A stretch of 5,859 bases of DNA from Victivallales bacterium. GTDB lineage: Bacteria; Verrucomicrobiota; Lentisphaeria; Oligosphaerales; Oligosphaeraceae. Positions 1 to 5,761 of the stretch are shown piece after piece. Location of the stretch: contig JAFYIW010000088.1 of the NCBI GenBank assembly GCA_017538465.1, forward strand, positions 1 through 5,859. The letters are read 5' to 3'. Within the stretch, counting starts at the first letter, position 1. The number at the start of each line of letters is the position of its first letter. The translations under genes and the position numbers were made by a program. Below the pieces are notes generated by a model. It worked only from the letters and a program-made list of their open reading frames with translations. It was not told the DNA's origin and did no database searches.

Positions 1-1
1 G

Positions 2-886
2 CCCGTCTGGACCATCGCCGAGGACGTGTCGGGAATGCCAGGCCTCGCCGCGCCTGCGGCCGACGGCGGCATGGGCTTCGACTATCGCCTCGCGATGGGC
101 GTGACCGACTACTGGTTCAAGCTCCTCGACCGCTCCGACGAGGCGTGGGACCTGGGGACGCTCTGGCACGAGCTGACCAACCGACGCCAGGAGGAAAAGA
201 CCATCTCCTACGTCGAATGCCACGACCAGGCCATCGTCGGCGGACAGACTTTCCTCTTCCGGGCCATCGGCGACGCCATGTATACCGCGATGGACCTCAA
301 GAGCCAAAACCTCGCGGTGGAACGCGGCGTCGCCCTCCATAAGCTCGCGCGGCTGGCCACTCTCGCCACCGCAGGAGGAGGATATCTCAATTTCATCGGA
401 AACGAGTTCGGACACCCCGAATGGCTCGACCTCCCGCGCATCGGCAACGGCTGGTCATACGACCATGCCAGACGACGCTGGGACCTCTGCGACGACCAGA
501 CGCTCCGCTTCGCGCGGCTCAACGCCTTCGACCAGGCGATGCTCGCCCTCGCCCGCGAAAACCCGCATTTCTTCGACGCCCCCCCGCGACTCGTGAAAAT
601 CCATCAGGACGACCATGTCCTCGCTTTCGCGCGCGGCGACCTCCTCCTCGTCTTCAATTTCCATCCCGTCAAGTCCTTCACGGACTACCCCATCCCCGCC
701 ACCGCTCCGGAATATGCCCTGCGGCTGGACACCGACCAGGAGCGTTTTGACGGCTTCGGGCGCATCCAGCCAGGCCAGCGTTTCTACGCGCTGCATGACT
801 CGGACGCCCTGGACGCGCCACCGCACATCTCCCTCTATCTGCCCACCCGCACCGCCCTCGTCCTCCAGGCCGCGCGACTGTCCTGA
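2..886 (+). CDS. glgB: 1,4-alpha-glucan branching enzyme, eukaryote-like GH13 type, C-terminal part (5' end outside window)
   Basis: Cytoplasmic enzyme that cuts alpha-1,4 glucan chains and re-attaches them as alpha-1,6 branches during glycogen synthesis. The reading frame is open from base 2, so the gene starts upstream; the GTG at 26 lies inside the conserved TIAEDVSGMPG block and is not a start. The visible 294 residues are roughly the last 40% of a protein that is usually near 700 aa. Numbering from base 2, Glu7 in AEDVSG is the expected general acid and Asp75 in the CHDQ motif the expected transition-state-stabilising Asp; the nucleophile Asp lies in the missing part. The GNEFGHPEWLD block and the C-terminal beta domain (NFHPVKSFTDY through YLPTRTALVLQ) resemble animal and fungal branching enzymes (GH13_8) more than E. 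coli-type GlgB (GH13_9). Cys replaces the more usual Ser before HDQ. The next gene begins 95 nt downstream with no clear terminator between them. Confidence 0.95.
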   Translation, partial: PVWTIAEDVSGMPGLAAPAADGGMGFDYRLAMGVTDYWFKLLDRSDEAWDLGTLWHELTNRRQEEKTISYVECHDQAIVGGQTFLFRAIGDAMYTAMDLKSQNLAVERGVALHKLARLATLATAGGGYLNFIGNEFGHPEWLDLPRIGNGWSYDHARRRWDLCDDQTLRFARLNAFDQAMLALARENPHFFDAPPRLVKIHQDDHVLAFARGDLLLVFNFHPVKSFTDYPIPATAPEYALRLDTDQERFDGFGRIQPGQRFYALHDSDALDAPPHISLYLPTRTALVLQAARLS

Positions 887-981
887 CGGGCGGCAAGAAC
901 GCCTGGACAGAAGCCTCCTGCGGCGGTTTCTGTAAGCAGAACCTCCTCCGGCAACCGTCGGGGAGCTGATTTTCCACTGCC
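887..981 (+). other. glgB-trhA spacer
   Basis: Ninety-five bases without a gene. A weak, imperfect hairpin can be drawn (GGTTTCTG at 925-932 against CAGAACC at 937-943, with one unpaired base), but no T-tract follows, so I do not call a terminator. GGGAG at 961-965 is the only purine-rich candidate for a ribosome site before the ATG at 982, and its 16-nt spacing is long. No convincing promoter is seen; glgB and the next gene may be cotranscribed. Confidence 0.4.
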
Positions 982-1719
982 ATGACCTCCGACCCCACCA
1001 CCGCCGCCCCCGCCGATCTCGCCTCAAAAAACCATGAGAAGCAGGTCGCCAAGGCCATCCGGACCATGCGGATATGGGCGGCGGATTTCCATCGCACTCC
1101 CGGAGAGGAGTGGGCCAATTTCGGCACGCATCTCTTCGGGCTGATCTTCGGCATCTTCGCCCTGACCTACATGTGCGTCGAGGCCGGACGCCTCGGCGAC
1201 CCACGCAAAATCGTAAGCTGCGCCCTCTATGGAGTCAGCCTGATTGTGCTGTACAACTCCTCGATGCTCTACCATCTGGCCGGCGCCTGGCGCGTGAAGG
1301 GCGCCTTCCAGTTCATGGACCACATCTCCATCTATCTGCTCATCGCCGGCAGCTACACGCCGTTCATGCTCGTCACGCTCCGGGACACTCGCCTCGGATA
1401 CTGGATTCTCTGCTCCGTGTGGTTTCTCGCCGTCATCGGCATCCTCACCGAAGTGCTGATCCGCCCGCGCAAGGAATGGCTGGCCGTCACCATCACCCTC
1501 CTGATGGGCTGGGAAATCATCCTCTGCATCAGGCCACTTTATGAGCGCATCAGCCCCTTGGCGTGGGTGATGCTGCTCATCGGCGGAGGAGCCTACACGG
1601 TCGGGGTGGTCTTCTATGTCATGGACCGCGTGCCCTATATGCATACCGTCTGGCATGTGTTTGTGCTGACCGCGTCGATTTGCCACTGGGTGGGCATCAT
1701 GTTCGGCATCATGCTCTAG
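982..1719 (+). CDS. trhA: TrhA / hemolysin III family (PAQR-like) seven-helix membrane protein
   Basis: A 245-aa integral membrane protein of the hemolysin III/YqfA/TrhA family, bacterial relatives of eukaryotic PAQR (adiponectin/progestin) receptors. Bacterial members are linked to membrane-lipid homeostasis; the hemolysin name is historical. After a polar N-terminus (about 1-45) there are about seven hydrophobic segments, near residues 49-66, 75-93, 113-131, 139-158, 167-184, 193-212 and 223-244. The family signature is present: EEWANFGTH (42-50), S94-x3-H98, D113-H114, and H221-x3-H225. In PAQR proteins the corresponding Ser, His, Asp and two His form a metal site resembling a hydrolase centre, so the active site looks intact. 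The ATG at 982 gives a typical length, but the ribosome site is weak. The next in-frame ATG is residue 29, still ahead of the conserved core, so the exact start is uncertain. Substrate and physiological role are not evident from the sequence. Confidence 0.93.
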   Translation: MTSDPTTAAPADLASKNHEKQVAKAIRTMRIWAADFHRTPGEEWANFGTHLFGLIFGIFALTYMCVEAGRLGDPRKIVSCALYGVSLIVLYNSSMLYHLAGAWRVKGAFQFMDHISIYLLIAGSYTPFMLVTLRDTRLGYWILCSVWFLAVIGILTEVLIRPRKEWLAVTITLLMGWEIILCIRPLYERISPLAWVMLLIGGGAYTVGVVFYVMDRVPYMHTVWHVFVLTASICHWVGIMFGIML

Positions 1720-1735
1720 TGCATGGCGGGAAAAG

Positions 1736-1764
1736 CCGTCAGTTTGCCCGAAAGCGGTTATATT
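1736..1764 (+). promoter_or_regulatory. possible weak promoter upstream of gltA
   Basis: In the 117-nt trhA-gltA spacer, TATATT at 1759-1764 is the best -10-like hexamer, and a 17-nt spacing places a poor -35 match (CCGTCA) at 1736-1741. Just downstream, CATGC at 1767-1771 can pair with GCATG at 1783-1787 across an 11-nt loop. Alternatively GAAAAGC at 1730-1736 can pair with GCTTTTC at 1776-1782; these two foldings compete because the second uses bases in the loop of the first. A start here would leave a leader of about 65 nt. This is pattern matching only. Confidence 0.2.
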
Positions 1765-1824
1765 AACATGCTTGCGCTTTTCGCATGCACGGGAAGCGTA
1801 ACCGCGCCGCAGTCACTTGTATTC

Positions 1825-1830
1825 GGAGGA
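1825..1830 (+). promoter_or_regulatory. Shine-Dalgarno site that fixes the gltA start
   Basis: GGAGGA lies 6 nt before the ATG at 1837, the strongest ribosome site in the window. The frame is open back to an ATG at 1723, but that start and the ATG at 1768 lack such a site. The extra residues also do not resemble a citrate synthase N-terminus, so 1837 is preferred. ATG 1843, two codons on, is less well spaced. Confidence 0.85.
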
Positions 1831-1836
1831 TTCACC

Positions 1837-3162
1837 ATGTCAATGTCAAAGGAAATCGCGCGCGCCAAACTTTGTTTGGACGGCAAGGAGTACGAGCTCC
1901 CGGTGCTTCAGGGCACCGAGGGCGAACGCGCTCTGGACATCCGTCGTCTGCGCGCCACGACCGGCATGGTCTCCTACGACCCCGGCATGGTCAACACCGG
2001 CGTATGCGAAAGCAACATCACCTTCGTGGACGGCGAGAAGGGCATTCTGCGCTTCCGCGGCTATGACATCGCGGACCTCACCGAGCACTGCTCGTTCCTG
2101 GAGGTCGCCTACCTGCTGGTGCACGGCTTTCTGCCCACGCCCAGCGAGTACAATGCCTTCAGCAAGCTGATGAACCTGCATTCGATGCTCCATGAGGACA
2201 TGCGGAACTTCTTTTCGCTTTATCCCGACCACGCGCACCCGATGGCGATTCTTTCGGCGATGGTGGTGTCCTTGTCCACCTTCTACCCCGAACTGGAGCT
2301 GGACTCCACCGAGGCCATCGACATCACCGTGGCGCGCCTGCTCTCCAAGCTGCGCACCATCGCGGCCTTCTCCTACAAGAAGAACATGGGGCAGCCCATC
2401 GTCTATCCGCGCAGCGACCTGCGCTACTGCGAGAATTTCCTGAACATGATGTTCCACACGCCGGTGAACGGCTATTCGCCGGACCCCGTCATCACCCATG
2501 CCCTGAACCAGCTGCTGATTCTACAGGCGGACCACGAGCAGAACTGCTCGACCTCGGTCGTCAAGGCGGTGGGCTCCTCGCGTGCGAACCTCTATGCGTC
2601 CATCTCCTCGGGCATCTGCGCCCTATGGGGGCCGCTGCATGGCGGGGCCAACCAACGCGTCATCGAGATGCTGGAGAGCGTGACCAAGCAGGGCCTCACC
2701 GCCGCCGCCCTGATTGAGCGGGCGAAGGACAAGGCGGATTCCTTCAAGCTCTTCGGCTTCGGGCACCGCGTTTACAAGACCTACGACCCGCGCGCCAAAG
2801 TAGCCAAGAAAATCTGCAAGCAGGTGATCTCCCACATGACGCGCACCGACCCGCTGCTTGAAATCGCGATGGAGCTGGAGGAGCGCGCGATGGCCGACTC
2901 CTATTTCCAGGAGCGCAACCTTTACCCGAACGTGGACTTCTACACGGGACTGAGCTATCGCGCGATGGGCATCCCGATCAACATGTTCACCGTGATGTTC
3001 GCCATCGGACGGCTCCCCGGCTGGATCGCGCAATGGCTGGAGCAGCGCGACAGCACGGAGAACCGCATCGTGCGCCCCCGGCAGATCTATGTCGGGCCAC
3101 AGCACCGCACCGTGGCGGAGACCCTGAACGTGTCCACCTACTCGCATCCAGGCAAAAACTGA
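1837..3162 (+). CDS. gltA: citrate synthase, hexameric Gram-negative type
   Basis: Condenses oxaloacetate and acetyl-CoA to citrate, the entry step of the TCA cycle, in the cytoplasm. The 441-aa product is close to E. coli GltA (427 aa). The catalytic triad is complete: His268 in PLHGGAN, His310 in FGHRVYK and Asp367 in NVDFYTG, matching E. coli His264, His305 and Asp362. DHEQNCSTS (232-240), YDPRA (316-320) and RPRQ (413-416) are further substrate-binding landmarks. The N-terminal extension of the allosteric hexameric class is present. By alignment from memory, Arg167 and Lys171 match the E. coli NADH-site residues Arg163 and Lys167, but Val210 stands where E. coli has Cys206 and Leu114 where it has Arg109, so NADH inhibition may differ. 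2-methylcitrate synthase is less likely because that family lacks the long N-terminus. The stop overlaps the next start as TGATG, which suggests translational coupling to the esterase. Confidence 0.97.
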   Translation: MSMSKEIARAKLCLDGKEYELPVLQGTEGERALDIRRLRATTGMVSYDPGMVNTGVCESNITFVDGEKGILRFRGYDIADLTEHCSFLEVAYLLVHGFLPTPSEYNAFSKLMNLHSMLHEDMRNFFSLYPDHAHPMAILSAMVVSLSTFYPELELDSTEAIDITVARLLSKLRTIAAFSYKKNMGQPIVYPRSDLRYCENFLNMMFHTPVNGYSPDPVITHALNQLLILQADHEQNCSTSVVKAVGSSRANLYASISSGICALWGPLHGGANQRVIEMLESVTKQGLTAAALIERAKDKADSFKLFGFGHRVYKTYDPRAKVAKKICKQVISHMTRTDPLLEIAMELEERAMADSYFQERNLYPNVDFYTGLSYRAMGIPINMFTVMFAIGRLPGWIAQWLEQRDSTENRIVRPRQIYVGPQHRTVAETLNVSTYSHPGKN

Positions 3163-3908
3163 TGTCCTCCGTAACCTGTCGCATCCACGCCGAAACTCTG
3201 GGACAGGACACCACTGTCGAGGTGGCGCTGCCCAACATCGCCACGCCCCCGCCCGTGCTCTATCTGCTCCATGGGCTATCGGACGACCAGAGCGGATGGA
3301 TGCGGCGCACCTCCATCGAGCGCTACGCCATCAGCCACGGCATCGCGGTGGTCATGCCTTGCGGGGGACGTTCCTTCTACTGCAATATGGCGGACGGCAC
3401 ACGCTACTGGGACTTCGTCTCCGAGGAACTGCCGTCCTTCGTCGAGCGCACCTTCCACGTGGCGACAGGCCGCGCGAACACCTTCGCCGCCGGACTCTCC
3501 ATGGGTGGCTATGGCGCGCTCAAACTTGGCCTGAAGCGCCCGGAGCGTTTTTCCGCCGTCGCCACGCTCTCCGGAGCATTTTTCCAGGAATGGCTTCGCG
3601 AGAACCACCCCGCCCTCTACGTGGCGGACTTCGGCGACCTGCCGGTTTTCCGCGGCTCGGTCCACGACCCATGCGTATGGGCGAAGGAACTCGCCGCCGA
3701 CAGCACGCGCCCCGCACCAAGGCTCTTCATGGCGGCGGGCACGGAGGACTGGCTCTACTCCCAGAGCGTGGAACTCCACGGATATCTGGAAAAGCTCGGC
3801 TACGAGGTGAAGTGGGTATCCGCCCCCGGCAACCACGACTGGCACTTCTGGGACACCCACATTCAGGAAATCCTGACGTGGCTTCCCCTTTCATTGAAAA
3901 TCACCTGA
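3162..3908 (+). CDS. EstA-like serine esterase (esterase D / putative esterase family, alpha/beta hydrolase)
   Basis: A 248-aa alpha/beta hydrolase of the putative-esterase family that includes lactococcal tributyrin esterase EstA and S-formylglutathione hydrolase FrmB. These hydrolyse short-chain esters or thioesters. LLHGLSDD (35-42) forms the oxyanion region, GLSMGG (111-116) is the nucleophile elbow with Ser113, Asp196 in GTEDWLY is the likely acid, and His225 in GNHDWHFWD is the likely base, although His228 is close by. SGWMRRTSIERYA and VVMPCGGRSFYCNM are typical of the EstA branch. There is no signal peptide, so it is probably cytoplasmic. The start at 3162 shares the A of the gltA stop; AGG at 3150-3152, 9 nt upstream, is a weak ribosome site. 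The frame is open further upstream, to a codon at 3033 inside gltA, but the family N-terminus fits 3162. The natural substrate is unknown. FrmB-type detoxification is possible, but no formaldehyde dehydrogenase gene is adjacent. Confidence 0.93.
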   Translation: MSSVTCRIHAETLGQDTTVEVALPNIATPPPVLYLLHGLSDDQSGWMRRTSIERYAISHGIAVVMPCGGRSFYCNMADGTRYWDFVSEELPSFVERTFHVATGRANTFAAGLSMGGYGALKLGLKRPERFSAVATLSGAFFQEWLRENHPALYVADFGDLPVFRGSVHDPCVWAKELAADSTRPAPRLFMAAGTEDWLYSQSVELHGYLEKLGYEVKWVSAPGNHDWHFWDTHIQEILTWLPLSLKIT

Positions 3909-3942
3909 ATTGCCAATTCCCAATTACTAGTCTCTAATCAAA
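3908..3942 (+). repeat. degenerate heptamer tandem array filling the esterase-hisA gap
   Basis: Read in sevens from the last base of the esterase stop, the gap resolves into five units: AATTGCC (3908-3914), AATTCCC (3915-3921), AATTACT (3922-3928), AGTCTCT (3929-3935) and AATCAAA (3936-3942). The first three share AATT in register; the last two are weaker. The array ends exactly at the hisA ATG. It is AT-rich against its GC-rich flanks and contains no Shine-Dalgarno sequence. The style resembles the short tandemly repeated heptamers of cyanobacterial intergenic regions, but five units with decay could also be coincidence. Confidence 0.45.
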
Positions 3943-4719
3943 ATGCGCTTCCGCCCCTGCATCGATCTTCACCAAGGCCGAGTCAAGCAGATTGTCGGCT
4001 CCACTTTGAGTGATGACGGTGCGCGGCTGGTCACCAACTTCGTCGCCGTCGAACCGCCATCCTATTATGCGGACTTGTATTTCGCGGACGGCTTGACGGG
4101 CGCACACGTCATCATGCTTGGCCCCGGCAACGAGGCCGCCGCCCGCGAGGCGCTTGCCATCCATCCGAATTTTCTGCAAATTGGCGGGGGCATCACCCCG
4201 GAGAACGCCGCCGCGTGGCTGGAGGCCGGCGCCGCGCAGGTCATCGTGACCTCCTACCTCTTTGCGGACGGCAAATTTTCACCGGAGCGTCTTGCCGAAC
4301 TGACCCGGCGCGTCCCCCGTGAACGCCTGGTTCTGGATCTCTCATGTCGTCCGCTAGAAGATGGCTCCTACGCAGTCTGCTGCGACCGCTGGACTCACAC
4401 CACGCAGCTGCGCCTTTCCCGCGAGACCTTCGCCATGCTCGGCCGACACTGCTGCGAGTTCCTCATCCATGCCGTCGCCGTGGAAGGCAAGCAGTCCGGC
4501 ATTGACGAGCAGCTCGTGCGACTCCTCGCCGCCTGGTGCGACGTGCCCGTCACCTATGCGGGCGGCATCCACGCGATGGAGGACATCCAGGCGATTGGAC
4601 AATTCGGCGGGGGGCGCATCGACTTCACCGTCGGAAGCGCGCTGGACCTCTTCGGCGGCGCCGCCTTGCGCTACGAGGACCTCAAAAAGTTTTCCGGATC
4701 TAGTCCGGAATTTCCCTGA
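3943..4719 (+). CDS. hisA: HisA, eukaryotic type (ProFAR isomerase)
   Basis: 1-(5-phosphoribosyl)-5-[(5-phosphoribosylamino)methylideneamino]imidazole-4-carboxamide isomerase, the Amadori rearrangement step of histidine biosynthesis, on a TIM barrel. The 258-aa protein follows yeast HIS6 (261 aa) almost block by block: CIDLHQGRVKQIVG, NFVAVEPPSYYADLY, LGPGNEAAAREAL, LQIGGGI, VIVTSYLF, LVLDLSCR, EFLIHAVAVEGKQSGID, VTYAGGI and DFTVGSALDLFGG. This is the eukaryotic-type HisA family (TIGR02129), not ordinary bacterial HisA. Asp8 is the expected catalytic base and Asp132 in LDLSCR corresponds to the second catalytic Asp (Asp127 in Thermotoga). The phosphate-binding glycines (GGGI 81-84, AGG 206-208, GS 231-232) are present. 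The start is fixed by an in-frame stop at 3928-3930. There is no Shine-Dalgarno sequence, only an A-rich run before the ATG. No other his gene lies in the window. The stop overlaps the next start as TGATG. Confidence 0.94.
   Translation: MRFRPCIDLHQGRVKQIVGSTLSDDGARLVTNFVAVEPPSYYADLYFADGLTGAHVIMLGPGNEAAAREALAIHPNFLQIGGGITPENAAAWLEAGAAQVIVTSYLFADGKFSPERLAELTRRVPRERLVLDLSCRPLEDGSYAVCCDRWTHTTQLRLSRETFAMLGRHCCEFLIHAVAVEGKQSGIDEQLVRLLAAWCDVPVTYAGGIHAMEDIQAIGQFGGGRIDFTVGSALDLFGGAALRYEDLKKFSGSSPEFP
4692..4710 (+). promoter_or_regulatory. perfect 7-bp hairpin just before the radical SAM start
   Basis: TTCCGGA at 4692-4698 is perfectly complementary to TCCGGAA at 4704-4710, with a 5-nt loop. It lies in the last codons of hisA (FSGSSPE) and ends 8 nt before the ATG at 4719. 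The only Shine-Dalgarno-like bases for that start, GGAA at 4707-4710, sit in the 3' arm and would be hidden when folded. This would suit translational coupling, with the ribosome finishing hisA opening the stem. The stem is seen directly; the function is inferred. Confidence 0.45.
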
Positions 4720-5660
4720 TGCCAGACCTCACCCCCTATCGCCACTGCGAACTCTGCCCCAGACGCTGCGGCGTGGACCGCACGGCCGGGCAACGGGGAT
4801 TCTGCGGCGAAGGAGCGGAGCTGCGCATTGCCTCCATTGGAGCGCATTTCGGCGAGGAGCCTCCGCTGGTCGGCCATGACGGCTCCGGAACGGTCTTTCT
4901 GACTGGCTGCCCCTGCGGTTGCTTCTTCTGCCAGAACTACCAGCTCTCCGCCGAACACCTGGGCGAAACGTCGAGTGTGGAGGAGACCGTACGGCGCATC
5001 CGGGAACTCCCAGGCGTGCGCAACATCAACCTGGTCACGCCCGACCATTTCTGGCCGCATCTCAAGCAAGTCATCCAACAACTTCGCGTGGAAGGCTGCG
5101 ACCTGCCGGTCGTCTGGAACTGCTCTGGCTATTCGCGAGTCGAGCTGCTTGCGCAACAGGCGGAAATCGTTGACATCTTTCTGCCGGACTTCAAATACGC
5201 CTCGCCTGAACTGGCCAAACGCTGCATGGGGCGGGAAGACTATCCCGCCGTCGCCCGCGAGGCGATCCGGTTTCTTGTGGACCGCAAGGGCTTCCTCCGG
5301 CCCTTTGACGTGACCGGCGAGATGGCCGCCAACCGAGGCGTGCTGGTACGCCATCTCGTGCTGCCCGGAGAAGTCGCCAACAGCCTTGCCGTCCTTGACC
5401 AGCTTTACGAGGACCATGGCCCACGGCTGCCGATTTCCGTGATGCGGCAATTCCGCCCGATGCCCGAATGTTTCCGCCGCAGCCAATTCACCCGGCTGGT
5501 CACGGACGAGGAATACCGTGCTGTCCTTGAACATGCCGCCGAACTGGGCTTCACCCGCGTCTTCACCCAACCCGACTGCGGCGATGAAAACTTCGTGCCG
5601 GACTTCCGGCATGCCGACGCCCCCTTCCGGGGCAACTTCAAGGCGAGCGGCGAGAGGTGA
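4719..5660 (+). CDS. PflX-like radical SAM protein (COG1313), substrate unknown
   Basis: A 313-aa radical SAM enzyme resembling pyruvate formate-lyase activases and the uncharacterised PflX group. The SAM-binding [4Fe-4S] motif CX3CX2C is Cys64, Cys68 and Cys71 in TGCPCGCFFCQNYQLS, the last part being typical of PflX. Ahead of it, Cys10, Cys13, Cys17 and Cys29 in the pattern CxxCPRRC...GFCG form the usual N-terminal four-Cys motif, perhaps a second metal or Fe-S site. WNCSGY (133-138), IFLPDFKYA (153-161), RHLVLPG (211-217) and SVMRQFRPMPE (240-250) follow the family order, and the length is normal. An extra Cys66 lies inside the SAM motif. The start overlaps the hisA stop. No glycyl-radical enzyme is nearby, so calling it a PFL activase would be unjustified. 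It is the last gene before the terminator at 5711. Confidence 0.9.
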   Translation: MPDLTPYRHCELCPRRCGVDRTAGQRGFCGEGAELRIASIGAHFGEEPPLVGHDGSGTVFLTGCPCGCFFCQNYQLSAEHLGETSSVEETVRRIRELPGVRNINLVTPDHFWPHLKQVIQQLRVEGCDLPVVWNCSGYSRVELLAQQAEIVDIFLPDFKYASPELAKRCMGREDYPAVAREAIRFLVDRKGFLRPFDVTGEMAANRGVLVRHLVLPGEVANSLAVLDQLYEDHGPRLPISVMRQFRPMPECFRRSQFTRLVTDEEYRAVLEHAAELGFTRVFTQPDCGDENFVPDFRHADAPFRGNFKASGER

Positions 5661-5700
5661 GAACACCTGCGCAAGAATGCTGCGCGGACACTGAACACCT
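5661..5700 (+). repeat. small hairpin between two GAACACCT direct repeats
   Basis: GAACACCT occurs at 5661-5668 and again at 5693-5700. Between and partly overlapping them, CTGCGCA at 5667-5673 can pair with TGCGCGG at 5681-5687 (one T-G wobble) around a 7-nt loop. No T-tract follows, so this hairpin alone is not an intrinsic terminator; it may protect the 3' end of the transcript or assist the terminator that follows. It could equally be chance in a GC-rich spacer. Confidence 0.35.
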
Positions 5701-5710
5701 CTGGCTCTCG

Positions 5711-5761
5711 CCCGTTGCGGGGGAATTCCAAGCCTTTTGGACCTCCGCAACGGGTCTTTTT
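5711..5761 (+). terminator. strong intrinsic terminator after the radical SAM gene
   Basis: CCCGTTGCGG at 5711-5720 pairs perfectly with CCGCAACGGG at 5745-5754. The stem continues inward with GGG 5721-5723 against CCT 5742-5744 (one wobble). After an AAT bulge on the left side, TCCAA 5727-5731 pairs with TTGGA 5737-5741 around a 5-nt loop. The stem is followed at once by TCTTTTT at 5755-5761. It is oriented for + strand transcription, lies 50 nt after the stop codon, and closes the gltA-to-radical SAM block. Confidence 0.93.

Noticed and set aside
26..28. GTG as the glgB start
   Set aside because: It codes for Val in the conserved AEDVSG motif, and the frame is open to the window edge.
925..943. 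Terminator after glgB
   Set aside because: The stem is short and imperfect and no T-tract follows.
455..1204. Open frame on the - strand across the glgB end and the trhA start
   Set aside because: It crosses two well-supported + strand genes and the spacer between them, and its product is Arg/Gly-rich with no family features, as expected for antisense of GC-rich coding sequence.
1723..1836. N-terminal extension of citrate synthase from ATG 1723 or 1768
   Set aside because: The residues do not resemble a citrate synthase N-terminus and neither start has a ribosome site, while ATG 1837 has GGAGGA at 6-nt spacing.
3033..3161. Upstream extension of the esterase inside gltA
   Set aside because: The extension is out of frame with the conserved gltA C-terminus and Arg/His/Pro-rich; the esterase family N-terminus begins at 3162.
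4671..5750. Long open frame on the - strand opposite the radical SAM gene
   Set aside because: It mirrors a clear radical SAM gene, runs through the terminator hairpin, and its product shows no recognisable family; long antisense frames are common in GC-rich codons.
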